Below are positions 8,158 through 17,600 of a stretch of DNA of 32,333 bases, piece after piece (positions within the stretch are counted from its first letter, which is position 1; the number at the start of each line of letters is the position of its first letter). The DNA is from Candidatus Omnitrophota bacterium (lineage in GTDB: Bacteria > Omnitrophota > Gorgyraeia > Gygaellales > JAMWCP01): NCBI GenBank assembly GCA_023819665.1, contig JAMWCP010000007.1:1-32333 (forward strand), written 5' to 3'. The notes beneath the pieces are model-generated. The model was not told the origin of the DNA and did not search any database. It saw only the letters and a list, made by a program, of their open reading frames with translations. The translations under genes were made by a program, and so were the position numbers.

Positions 8158-10197
8158 ATGGCAACTAAAATTCTTTTTATTACCTTAAGCAATATCGGTG
8201 ATGCAGTTTTAACCTTACCTGTTTTGGATAAATTAAAAGAAAGTTTTACTCCCTGTTTGATTACTGTAGTTGCTAGTCCACGCAGTTTTGAGGTTTTTAA
8301 AGATAATCCCTATATTGAGAGAGTGATTATATATAATAAAAAATGGTCATTGAGAAAAAAAGTAGATTTATTCTTTGAGTTAAAAAAACAAAGATTTAAC
8401 ATAGTGGTGGATGTTAGAAATAGTTTATATGGATTACTTCTCCCTGTAAAATTTAGAACTTCGTTATTTAGATTTAACCCTCAATATATAAAACATAAGA
8501 AATACGAACATCTTTATTTAATAAGAAAGATTATTCCTGATTTTCTAAAAGAAACAAAACAAAAGATATTCTATATAAAAGAAGAAGATAATAGATATAT
8601 AGAGGAATTACTGCAAATATATAACTTAACCCTGAAAGATAAGATTGTTGTCATTGCTTCGGGAGCCAAAAGTTACCTTAAACTTTGGCCTAAAGAAAAT
8701 TACGTAACCTTAATAAATGAACTAAAGAAAAATTTTAAGGTTTTTTTAGTAGGGGATAAAGATGATATCTTAATAAATAATTATATATTTGAAAAAACAA
8801 AAGATAACGTATATGATTTAACGGGTAAGACTAGTTTAGGACAACTTGCCAGTTTGCTTAAAAGAAGCGCCCTTTTGATTAGTAATGATAGTGCGGTGAT
8901 GCACCTAGCAAGTTATTTAGATATCCCCACCGTAGCAATTTTTGGTCCTACGGACGAAGAAAAATATCGCCCCTGGTCAAAGAATTATCGGGTGGTAAAA
9001 AAAGAGATCTTTTGTCGTCCCTGTAACAAGGCTCAATGTAGATTCAAAAATTTAAATTGTATGAAATTAATAAAACCACAAGATGTATTAAGGGCGGTAG
9101 AAGAAATTCTAAATTCCGAAACTCAACTCCCAAATTCTAAATTCCAAAGCCTAAAGCAATATAAAAGAATTCTGATTGTAAGAACCGATAAGATCGGTGA
9201 TGTTGTACTTTCGACTCCGGTAATAAAAACTATAAGAGAAAATTATCCTTCAAGTTTCATTGCGATGATGGTCTCTCCTTATACACGGGAGCTTCTGGAA
9301 GGTAATCCATATTTAGATGAGGTAATCGTTTACGATAAAGAGAAAAAACATAAAGGTTGGTTGGGTTCAATGCATTTCAGTAGAGAATTGAAAAAGAAAA
9401 AATTTGAATTGGCAATAATCTTACATCCGACCAATAGGGTACATTTAGTTACTTTTTTTGCCGGCATTCCTAAAAGAGTAGGTTATAATAAAAAATTAGG
9501 ATTTTTACTTACAGACAGGCTTCCCCATACTAAGCATTTGGGTGAGAAACATGAATCCGAGTACAATTTGGATGTTATAAGGTATTTAGGTATCAAAAAC
9601 ATAAGTAAAGAATTATATATACCCATAAAAAGAGAGGCGCAGAATTTTATTGAGGAGTTATTCAAGAAGGAAGGTATAACTGAAGAAGATAGAATATTAG
9701 CCATACATCCTTCCGCAACCTGTCCTTCTAAAAGATGGCCTCCGGAGAGGTTTGCAGAGGTTGCGGATAGATTGATTGAAAAGTATAATTTTAAGGTCTT
9801 TATTGTTGCCGGCATAAAAGATAAAGAAATTTCTAAGATGGTTTTAAAGAATATGAAATATAAAGCAATAGATCTTGCTGGAAAGCTTTCTTTAAGTCAG
9901 TTAGTTAGTCTTTTAAGAAAGTGTCAACTATTTATCTCTAATGATTCCGGTCCCGTACATATTTCATCTGCTATTGGTGTCCCGGTTGTTTCTATATTTG
10001 GGAGAAATCAACGAGGCTTAAGTCCTTTACGCTGGGGTCCTTTAGGTAAATATTCTCGGGTAATTCATAAAGAAGTTGGGTGTAGAGAATGTCTTGCTCA
10101 TAAATGCATTAAGGGTTTTTTATGTCTTAAAGTTATAAGTGTAGAAGATGTTCTAAGGGTGACAGAAGAGATAATGAATGAGCTTATAAATGAATAG
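8158..10197 (+). CDS. Tandem double GT9 heptosyltransferase-like protein
   Basis: The 679-aa product contains two full GT9 domains head to tail. Domain 1 (about residues 1-315) has ITLSNIGDAVLTLPVLDKL, ASGAKSYLKLWPKENY, SNDSAVMHLASYLDIP and IFGPTDEEKYRPW, ending in a CxxCx4Cx6CM motif. Domain 2 (about 338-679) has IVRTDKIGDVVLSTPVIKT, HPSATCPSKRWPPERF, SNDSGPVHISSAIGVP and a CxxCx4Cx5CL motif. The linker, roughly residues 316-334, is rich in N, S, Q and K and is encoded by a degenerate 7-bp tandem repeat. Domain 2 has no ATG of its own near its start, so this looks like a true fusion. The ATG lies four bases after the previous stop. It probably adds sugars to LPS core. This is the last gene of the LPS run. 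Confidence 0.88.
   Translation: MATKILFITLSNIGDAVLTLPVLDKLKESFTPCLITVVASPRSFEVFKDNPYIERVIIYNKKWSLRKKVDLFFELKKQRFNIVVDVRNSLYGLLLPVKFRTSLFRFNPQYIKHKKYEHLYLIRKIIPDFLKETKQKIFYIKEEDNRYIEELLQIYNLTLKDKIVVIASGAKSYLKLWPKENYVTLINELKKNFKVFLVGDKDDILINNYIFEKTKDNVYDLTGKTSLGQLASLLKRSALLISNDSAVMHLASYLDIPTVAIFGPTDEEKYRPWSKNYRVVKKEIFCRPCNKAQCRFKNLNCMKLIKPQDVLRAVEEILNSETQLPNSKFQSLKQYKRILIVRTDKIGDVVLSTPVIKTIRENYPSSFIAMMVSPYTRELLEGNPYLDEVIVYDKEKKHKGWLGSMHFSRELKKKKFELAIILHPTNRVHLVTFFAGIPKRVGYNKKLGFLLTDRLPHTKHLGEKHESEYNLDVIRYLGIKNISKELYIPIKREAQNFIEELFKKEGITEEDRILAIHPSATCPSKRWPPERFAEVADRLIEKYNFKVFIVAGIKDKEISKMVLKNMKYKAIDLAGKLSLSQLVSLLRKCQLFISNDSGPVHISSAIGVPVVSIFGRNQRGLSPLRWGPLGKYSRVIHKEVGCRECLAHKCIKGFLCLKVISVEDVLRVTEEIMNELINE
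9104..9157 (+). repeat. Degenerate 7-bp tandem repeat inside the GT9-GT9 coding region
   Basis: Reading from 9104 the bases fall into heptamers: AAATTCT, AAATTCC, GAAACTC, AACTCCC, AAATTCT, AAATTCC, AAAGCCT, then a partial AAAGC. The 14-mer AAATTCTAAATTCC occurs twice exactly 28 bases apart. The array lies precisely between the two GT9 domains and is translated in frame as a low-complexity linker. Since 7 is not a multiple of 3, each unit is read in a different frame from the one before. Confidence 0.75.
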
Positions 10198-10207
10198 TCT
10201 AATAGAC

Positions 10208-10236
10208 TAAATTTAGTATAAAAATTTAATTTTTTT
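10208..10236 (+). terminator. Possible weak A+T-only terminator after the LPS operon
   Basis: TAAATTT (10208-10214) and AAATTTA (10222-10228) can form a 7-bp stem with a 7-base loop, followed by a run of seven T (10230-10236). The stem has no G or C and would be weak. A second small hairpin, TAGTCTA-A-TAGACTA, overlaps the stop codon just upstream but its one-base loop is unlikely to form. The position at the end of the operon is the main support. Confidence 0.3.
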
Positions 10237-10272
10237 ACCACCTTTTTCTTATTTTTGTTATAATAATTGAAT

Positions 10273-11034
10273 ATGTTTAGAACAGTTTTATTAATTATCC
10301 TTTGTTTCTTATATTTCACTTACATAACAGATGCGCAGAATAATATAAATGATCCTTATATTTGGGATTTTGGTATAGTAGAAGAAGGCGAGATCTTGGA
10401 ACACAAATTTCTTCTTAAAAACAATGCTGATAAAATTCTTAATATAAAAAATTTAGAGTCCTCCTGTGGTTGTACAATTCCTAAAATACAAAAGAAAGAA
10501 ATCTTACCTTTTGAATCTACTGAGATTTTCGTTCGTTTTAATACCAAAGGATATAGCGGTAAGGTAGAGAAGTTAGTTTATGTCCATACCGATGATAGAG
10601 ATAACCCAATTATAAAATTTACCCTGAGAGCTGAGATAATAAAGAAACCGTCAGAATTAATTACCTTTGATGATAAACAAAGCTACAAAAGCACCATAGA
10701 TTATATCTTAAAGACCAATAGACTTTGGGGTATTTCCGAGGTAAAGATAAACAGAGATAGAACTGTTACTTTTGTAGATGAAAAGGGTGCTACTTACGGT
10801 GGTTTATTATATATGTTTGATAAAGAAAATGGTTTCCTTTTTGATCAGATAACTCTGACACCGGGAGAGTCTTTAGAGTTAACTGATGGGCATCATGTTT
10901 TTATAACTTATAAATTAATTAGGGTAGAAGAAGAAAAAATTGTTGTTGAGGTAATCGATAAATTTGATACCTCTTCATTTGGAGGTAACATCGAGATGGA
11001 TAGCCGGCAAGTTGCGATTAAGCCATACTCTTAA
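10273..11034 (+). CDS. Secreted DUF1573-domain protein with an unrecognised C-terminal domain
   Basis: I chose the ATG at 10273; the track's TTG at 10267 would add only two residues before a normal signal peptide. Residues 1 to about 21 are hydrophobic (VLLIILCFLYF) and end at ITDA-Q, a plausible signal peptidase I site. Residues about 25-128 match DUF1573: WDFGIVEEGEILEHKFLLKN, the SSCGCT motif (Cys65, Cys67), and FNTKGYSGK followed by VHTDD. This is an immunoglobulin-like beta-sandwich of unknown role, seen in many exported proteins. The last 120 or so residues match no family I know and have alternating beta-type patterns. A TATAAT at 10259-10264 could be its -10 box, which would give a nearly leaderless transcript. 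The periplasmic location is inferred. Confidence 0.8.
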   Translation: MFRTVLLIILCFLYFTYITDAQNNINDPYIWDFGIVEEGEILEHKFLLKNNADKILNIKNLESSCGCTIPKIQKKEILPFESTEIFVRFNTKGYSGKVEKLVYVHTDDRDNPIIKFTLRAEIIKKPSELITFDDKQSYKSTIDYILKTNRLWGISEVKINRDRTVTFVDEKGATYGGLLYMFDKENGFLFDQITLTPGESLELTDGHHVFITYKLIRVEEEKIVVEVIDKFDTSSFGGNIEMDSRQVAIKPYS

Positions 11035-11128
11035 AAAGGATCTTTATAGAAATAAATCATAATTTTTATTAACTCTGTAATTTCCCAAAGAATCACTTTT
11101 ATTTTAGATAATTTATTATTCCAAACTT

Positions 11129-13777
11129 ATGCGTATCTTTGAATTTATTAATAATAAAGGTACTTTTATTTCAAGGAATGCCTTTAAGATAAAAACACTA
11201 TATTTTCCTCTCTGTAATGAAAACATTATGTGCTCGATAACACCGTATCTTCAGGGAGATATAAAGAGTGATCAGCATACATTTCTGTTACCACCAGTTT
11301 CACGTATAGATCTGTTAACTTCCTCGGTCTCTAGGAATTTCTGGGTATATATTGAAGAAAAAAAACAGGCCTGGTCAGTAACCGGTGTCTCTAAATACCT
11401 TTGGCATGTAAATCAGGATAGTTTTTTGTTGACCGCGGGATTATTGTGGCACAAGATAGAAAGAGAAAACAGAAAACTTGGACTTAAAGCAGAGATTTTA
11501 AGTTTTGTCCCTTCCTCTGGTGAACCTGTAGAGATAAACAAAGTAAGTATAACCAATATTTCTTTAATGCCATTAAGTATAATTTTTACTTCTGCTATTC
11601 CTCTTTATTGTAGAAGTGCTGATAATATTCGTGATCACCGTCATGTTACATCTTTACTTAATCGGATAACTAGAGATAAAAGGGGAATTATAGTTAATCC
11701 TACTTTATTATTCGATGAAAGAGGCCATAGACCCAATAGAAATATTTATTTTGTTTTTGGATGGGATGAGAACTTATCTTATCCAGAATATATCTATCCT
11801 ACCCAGGAGATTTTTTGCGGAGAAGGAGACCTAGAGGCACCTCAGGTTATTTTAGAGAATATTTTGCCTCAATACAGTAAAAATATTCAAGGCAAAGAAG
11901 CCATAGGTGCTTTAAGATTTAGCAAAAAGAGACTATTACCCCAACAGGTTTATAGTTATTACTTCGTATTGGGAATCGTAAATGATAAAGAAGATCTAAA
12001 CAAAATATTTAAGAAATTTAAAAAGAAAAATAAGATTAATAATTCTTTTGAGGAGACAAAACAGTACTGGTTAAGCCTTGCTAATAGTTTTTCTTTAGAC
12101 ACACACGATTCTGATTTTGATAATTGGTTTCTTTGGGTAAATATTCAGCCTAATTTAAGAAGAATTTACGGGTGTAGTTTTCTACCGGATTTTGATTATG
12201 GTAAAGGCGGACGTGGTTGGCGAGATCTTTGGCAGGATTGTTTGGCTTTACTTCTTAAAGAACCTGAGAATTTAAGGAAAACGCTTGTCAATAATTTTTC
12301 GGGAGTAAGAATAGATGGTTCGAATGCTACAATTATTTCCAAAAAAGAATTAGAATTCATTTCTGACCGTAATCGTATTAATAGAGTTTGGATGGATCAT
12401 GGGATATGGCCATTTTTGACTTTAATGCTTTATCTAAATGAAACAGGAGATTTTGATATTTTATTTGAGAGAATAAGTTATTTTAGAGATCATCAGATAT
12501 TTCGTGCCCAAAAGATAGATTACTCTTTTGGTCCAGAGGGGGGATACTTTCTTAAAACAGTTAGAGGTAAGATTTATAAAGGAACAATCTTGGAGCATAT
12601 TTTAGTTCAACTTCTTGTGCAGTTTTTTAATGTTGGACCACATAACTTCATCCGTTTAGAGAGTGCTGATTGGAATGATGGATTGGATTTGGCACCTCAG
12701 TTTGGAGAAAGTGTTACCTTTAGTTCTATGTATGCAGGTTGTTTAAAAAATTTGGCTGAGATTTTAAAAAAAGTTAAAAGAAAAAGAGTTAGCTTATTAA
12801 AGGAAATAAAACTACTTTTTAAAAAAATAGATTACAATGATATCAAGAAAAAACAGCGATTAATTTTAAAATATTTTGAAAACGTTAAAGGAAAAGTTTC
12901 GGGAGAATTTTTTTCTTTAAATACAGAGAGCTTGATTGAAAATCTTGAAAAAAAATACTTCTGGCTTGCTGAACATATCCGCAAGAATGCCTGGTTAAAA
13001 GAGGGATTTTTTAATGGTTATTATGATGAAACAAAGAGGCGGCTAGAAGGTAAAAAACGGAATATTGTTAGGATGATGCTTGCTTCTCAGGTTTTTCCTA
13101 TTTTAAGTGGAGTGGCAGAAAACTGGCAGATAGAGAAGATAATTCAAAGTGTAAAAAAATATCTTTGGGATATTAAATTAAAAGGGGTTCATCTAAATAC
13201 TAACTTCGGTGAACAGCAGTTAAATTTAGGCAGAGCTTTTTCTTTTAATTATGGAGATAAAGAAAACGGTGCGTTTTTTAATCATATGGTTATAATGTAC
13301 AGTTATGCTCTATATAAACGTGGTTTTGTGAAAGAAGCTTGGCAGATACTGGAATCGGTTTATAGGATGGCTTTAGCTTCTTCCGCTAAGATTTATCCTT
13401 GTTTACCTGAATACTTTGATTTAGAAGGAGAAGGTAAATATCTTTACCTTACAGGCTCTGCAAGTTGGTTTGTTTTAACTTTAATTACAGAGGTCTTTGG
13501 CATAAAAGGTTTATTCGGAGATTTAGTTATCGAACCAAAATTATTAGGTTCTCAGTTTAAGAATGAAGAAATTACTCTTAAGCGAAAATTTGCTAAAAGA
13601 GATTTTGAGATTCAATTCTTATGTAGAACAAAAAGAGATTCTCCGTTGATAATTACAAAGGCATCATTAGATTATAAGAGTATAAAGTTTAATCCACAGA
13701 GGATTTTACTACTTCGTCAGAAGATTTTAGAATTATCTCCTTCAAAGACGCATCTTATAGAAATTACTTTAGGTTGA
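11129..13777 (+). CDS. GH94-like glycoside phosphorylase (COG3459 'cellobiose phosphorylase' type), 882 aa
   Basis: The protein matches a recurrent bacterial family of about 900 aa annotated as cellobiose phosphorylase. The N-terminal sandwich has LYFPLCNENIMCSITPYLQG and SADNIRDHRHVTSLLNRI. The (alpha/alpha)6 barrel has RRIYGCSFLPDFDYGKGGRG, RDLWQDCLALL, GVRIDGSNATI and RVWMDHGIWPFLTL. ADWNDGLDLAPQFGESV carries the Asp pair (D514 and D517) in the region of the GH94 general acid. The C-terminal part has NYGDKENGAFFNHMV and TGSASWF. GH94 enzymes split beta-glucosides with phosphate in the cytosol; there is no signal peptide. The substrate is not known, and several members of this family are uncharacterised. 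No clear Shine-Dalgarno precedes the ATG. It overlaps the track's TTG start of the next gene, but that gene probably begins at 13813. Confidence 0.82.
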   Translation: MRIFEFINNKGTFISRNAFKIKTLYFPLCNENIMCSITPYLQGDIKSDQHTFLLPPVSRIDLLTSSVSRNFWVYIEEKKQAWSVTGVSKYLWHVNQDSFLLTAGLLWHKIERENRKLGLKAEILSFVPSSGEPVEINKVSITNISLMPLSIIFTSAIPLYCRSADNIRDHRHVTSLLNRITRDKRGIIVNPTLLFDERGHRPNRNIYFVFGWDENLSYPEYIYPTQEIFCGEGDLEAPQVILENILPQYSKNIQGKEAIGALRFSKKRLLPQQVYSYYFVLGIVNDKEDLNKIFKKFKKKNKINNSFEETKQYWLSLANSFSLDTHDSDFDNWFLWVNIQPNLRRIYGCSFLPDFDYGKGGRGWRDLWQDCLALLLKEPENLRKTLVNNFSGVRIDGSNATIISKKELEFISDRNRINRVWMDHGIWPFLTLMLYLNETGDFDILFERISYFRDHQIFRAQKIDYSFGPEGGYFLKTVRGKIYKGTILEHILVQLLVQFFNVGPHNFIRLESADWNDGLDLAPQFGESVTFSSMYAGCLKNLAEILKKVKRKRVSLLKEIKLLFKKIDYNDIKKKQRLILKYFENVKGKVSGEFFSLNTESLIENLEKKYFWLAEHIRKNAWLKEGFFNGYYDETKRRLEGKKRNIVRMMLASQVFPILSGVAENWQIEKIIQSVKKYLWDIKLKGVHLNTNFGEQQLNLGRAFSFNYGDKENGAFFNHMVIMYSYALYKRGFVKEAWQILESVYRMALASSAKIYPCLPEYFDLEGEGKYLYLTGSASWFVLTLITEVFGIKGLFGDLVIEPKLLGSQFKNEEITLKRKFAKRDFEIQFLCRTKRDSPLIITKASLDYKSIKFNPQRILLLRQKILELSPSKTHLIEITLG

Positions 13778-13795
13778 AAAATAAAATTAAAACAG

Positions 13796-13803
13796 AAGGA
13801 GGG
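13796..13803 (+). promoter_or_regulatory. Shine-Dalgarno AAGGAGGG setting the start of the next gene
   Basis: AAGGAGGG ends nine bases before ATG 13813. It favours that ATG over the TTG at 13774 given in the ORF track, which overlaps the upstream stop codon and has no ribosome site. Confidence 0.75.
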
Positions 13804-13812
13804 TATATCTAT

Positions 13813-14607
13813 ATGAAGAAATTAAATACTCTCAGAAGAAGAGATATTGCTATTCAGGCAGCAAAAACTGCTGGAGATTTTCTTTGGAGAAATTTTGGTA
13901 GGACCATAAAGATTAAAGAAAAAGGGCATTATCAGTTAGTGACCAATATTGATTTGGAGGCAGAAAAAATAATTAAAGATCTAATTATTGAAAATTTCCC
14001 TCAGGATAATATTATCTCCGAAGAAAATTCGCTAAAGAAAGATTCGGAGTGTAGCTGGATTATCGATCCTTTAGACGGGACGCATAATTTTATTCATAAT
14101 ATTGATATATTTGGAGTATCTATTGCTTTCGCCTTTAAAGAGAAAGTCATCCTGGGAGTGATTTATATGCCTACGGATAAGGAGCTCTATGTGGCTTTAA
14201 GGGGAGAAGGGGCATATAAGAATGGAAAGCGTATTTATGTTTCTGATAGAGACATAAACCAAGCTACACTTATCTTTGATAGTAGTATCCGTTATCAGAA
14301 GAAAAAGATATTGAAAGACTTAGAAATTTTATGTGAGGCAGTGTTTAATATAAGGATGTTTGGTTCAACGGTTCGTTCTTTAAGTTTTATTGCTGAGGGT
14401 AAAGCAGAGATTGAAGTAGAGTATAATGATAAAATTTGGGATTTTGCTGCGGGTTTAATTTTAGTAGAAGAAGCAGGGGGGAGAGCAACAGATTTGAAGG
14501 GGAACCCATGGAATATATATACTAAAGGTTATATCGCTTCTAATCAGAAAGTGTGGGAGAAAATTTTGACTTTGAAAATAGGAAATATCCACAGAAATTC
14601 TTATTAA
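13813..14607 (+). CDS. Inositol monophosphatase family protein (SuhB-like)
   Basis: With the start at ATG 13813, supported by an AAGGAGGG site, the product is 264 aa, the usual length of the family. It is a Mg2+-dependent, Li+-sensitive-type phosphatase. The metal-site motifs are complete: NIDLEAEK, SEEN, the signature IDPLDGTHNFIHN, and the C-terminal WDFAAGLILVEEAGG. Related enzymes act on inositol phosphates, fructose-1,6-bisphosphate, histidinol phosphate or PAP, and the sequence alone does not decide among them. It lies directly after a GH94-like gene, so a sugar-phosphate role is possible, but this is inference. Its stop codon touches the stop of the convergent minus-strand gene with no base between them. 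Confidence 0.9.
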   Translation: MKKLNTLRRRDIAIQAAKTAGDFLWRNFGRTIKIKEKGHYQLVTNIDLEAEKIIKDLIIENFPQDNIISEENSLKKDSECSWIIDPLDGTHNFIHNIDIFGVSIAFAFKEKVILGVIYMPTDKELYVALRGEGAYKNGKRIYVSDRDINQATLIFDSSIRYQKKKILKDLEILCEAVFNIRMFGSTVRSLSFIAEGKAEIEVEYNDKIWDFAAGLILVEEAGGRATDLKGNPWNIYTKGYIASNQKVWEKILTLKIGNIHRNSY

Positions 14608-17600
14608 CTAAGCAAGGTAAATATCAATTTTTTCAATCTGACGCGCTCTTATCTGTTCAGCGTAGGGTGAAGGTATGATATCGGAGATTAAATGGACAGG
14701 ATTATTATCTTTGTCTTTAAATATAATTTTTTTAATCTTTACTCTATTCTTTCCAAAAGTATCCCTCCTTTTAGGATTATGATAGGTAACTCTAATTATA
14801 CCTAAAAAATTAAAACTGTAAGTTCCATCCTTTTTAAATAACCATTTTGCCAAAAGCGGATTAAATCTTAAATTTAATTCATTTTTTTTATTTAAAAAGA
14901 ATGGATTTAAACCAATATTCATAAGCAACCATATTTCTAGCATTTCTGCAGTTGAACCTGATAATCGCGCCACAAATCCATTTCCTATTAGCTTTTTATC
15001 TTTAAAGGCACTACTTACAATAAAGGAAGAATTTTCTAGTATGCTTCTGCCATATCTTTTAGGATTTTGAAAAGGTATAAGTACATTTTTGAAGTCTGTA
15101 TAAAACTCCTCAAATAATTCTTTTTTGAGAACCTCCAGTAGATATTTATACTCCATATGTAGCCATATAGATTCGTTTTCTAACCAACCGGCAGGAAAGG
15201 CGCGACACCTACCGATTTCTAAAGGTAGCGTAGAAAGCGAAGAGGTTACCTTATACATTTTAAGTTTCTTATCAAAAAGTAAACTTTTTTTAGTCGCTTT
15301 ATAAATTTTTTTTGCTTCCTTTACAGAGTCAGATAGACGTAAAGCATGCATTTGGGCTTCTAGAAATAGAGGAAGTCTTTTTTGATTAAATTTTTTTGGT
15401 ATAACTGTTTTTTCTGGGGTTATTTCGTATTCACTGACCTCATTTATAAAATAAGCACAGAAGAGACCTTTTTTTATCTGTGCTTTTTGGATAGCATAAT
15501 CTAATTTTATAAGTGCATTATTTAAGAAATCACAGATAGTTTCAACCGGCGTATCTATTTCTTTGCCAATGAAGCCAAAATGTGTAATTTGACGATAGTT
15601 CTCTTTTAAGGTATTACTTTTATCCCAATAACTAAGATCTTTTTCATAAGATTTATCATTTATCCAACCTTTAAGTAAATTGTTCAGCTCAGAAAGAAAA
15701 TTATAGATTTCTTCTGTAATAGAGATTCTATCGATTTTAGTTTTTTCAATAACATTTTTTATAAATATAATTAACCTTTTTAGCTCGAATGTTTCACATA
15801 TAGATGAACCTAAAAGATGGGGGAGGCCATTTAAAGCGTCAAACCAGTTAGGCTTGTCAGCCTCCATTTCTATTCCTATCCCAGCTGGATCAAGGGAACT
15901 TAATTTATTTACTACAAGACAGAGAAGTTTATTAATTAATGTAGTTTGATAGATCTTACCATACCCGAAGTTATCTCTGACTTTATGTGGAAATTCCGTC
16001 CTATTCTTGATTATTGCTTCTTTTGTGTTATCTCTATATACCGATAGAGATTGTATTACTTTGCCGTCTTTGATAATATACTTATCTTTACGGGGTTTAA
16101 CTATAAAATAATTATCATAGAAACTGAACTGTTTTTTTTCAAAAATAACTTCTTTTATTTTCTCAGGATATATTTTTAGATAATTATCCAATAGATCCAG
16201 ATTGTATGTCCAATGGTCTGTCCAGTATCCGTCGTTGTGTTCTGCTTTTTGTTCTTTTTTAGAAAAAGAAAGTAAGATTGCCAAAAATTCTTCAGTAGAT
16301 AATTTAGGATGAATATTTTTCTCTTCTAAGAAATGGACTATATCGCCGGGAGTAAATGGTTTTTCTATAAATTCTAATAGCAAGTTTATTTTATTTTCAG
16401 AAATTAAATTTTTAAGTTGGTCTTTAATTTCTTCTTTATTTTCAATAAAGAATACTGTCTCCTTTATTACTAAAGGATTAAACCCATCAGACTGAATAAG
16501 GTTAAAAAATGTAAGTATATTCTCATCTTCTATCTCAGGACAAAACCATACATCCAGGCGGCGATTTTGATTTATGTCCCGGTAGTTTCCGTTGCCTTGC
16601 GAAAAATATGTAGGTAGAAGTAAAAAGTTGTTATAATCCCTTTCTAGATCGCCGTGTTTTCTTGCGTAGATATAAAAAATAGTTTTAGAACTATCTTTTT
16701 TAAAAATTATCGGATAGCCACCCCTTAAAATATTATCAAGATATGTCTGTTTTAAATACATATCAAAGACAGAAGAACTGCTTTCAGTATGGATATTACT
16801 CTGAAGCCCTGTGATTATATCTTTATTCTCTTGTTTTTTTATAATTATATATTGAGGATCTTTTATTCTTTTTAGAGAGGAAAGCAAAGATTCTTTAGAA
16901 TTTATATATCCGATAATACTATAGAGTACTTTTTGTTCTTTATTTTTCAGAGTAAATTTTAAAAAAGAAAAACCACAGGGGGTTTTGCTAGCAATGATCT
17001 GAGAGTTTGGTAAAGAGAATCCTTTTGTTTCACAAAAGCGCCAAGGGAAAGAAAAGTCTGTAATGGAAGAAAAAATCAGATTTGGTTCAATTATGATATG
17101 GGGATAATCTTTTTTAATTTCATCTTGATCAAAAGATAAATAAAAGTTCAGACCTTTTATATGGATCACTTCTGATTTGTCTTCGGGATCAGTATCTAAT
17201 TTGTATATAACCAAATTATTTTTTATAACTTCTGCTTTTATCCACGCTTCAATAGTGCGGCTTAATTTTTTCAAAAATAAGTTTCTTAAAGCATAAGGTA
17301 TAATCTGAGGTAATCCATCTAAAAGTTGAAGGTTTAAAGATTGGTTTTTAAGATTAGTTAAAGTAAGTATTCTCACCAGACCGCCGTATCTATCATTAGG
17401 GATGGTAAAGAATTCCACTTCTGTTTTTATTCCTAAAGAGAAGTTTATTTCTTCAAATTTTAAGCTCCAAGAATTAATAAAGAGCCGATTAGATAATTGA
17501 AATTTTATATTTATACAGTTGTTATTAAATGGTTCATAAAGTATAATTTCACTGTTTTTTATAATTTTTAAAAAGGTACGGAAACCCAAGGAAGAAACGA

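Noticed and set aside
9483-9815. Minus-strand ORF of 110 aa
   Set aside because: It is opposite the second GT9 domain and shows no family motif or ribosome site.
10195-10209. TAGTCTA-A-TAGACTA hairpin at the end of the double GT9 gene as a terminator
   Set aside because: The single-base loop cannot form as drawn, and no T-run follows directly; the weak A+T stem just after it is the better candidate and is itself doubtful.
10234-10264. Promoter TTTACC...TATAAT before the DUF1573 gene
   Set aside because: The -10 is perfect, but the -35 is weak and 19 bases away, and AT-rich DNA gives TATAAT often. I mention the -10 only in the gene entry.
13774-13812. Longer form of the inositol-monophosphatase gene from TTG 13774
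   Set aside because: It overlaps the upstream stop, has no ribosome site, and adds residues not typical of the family; AAGGAGGG supports ATG 13813.
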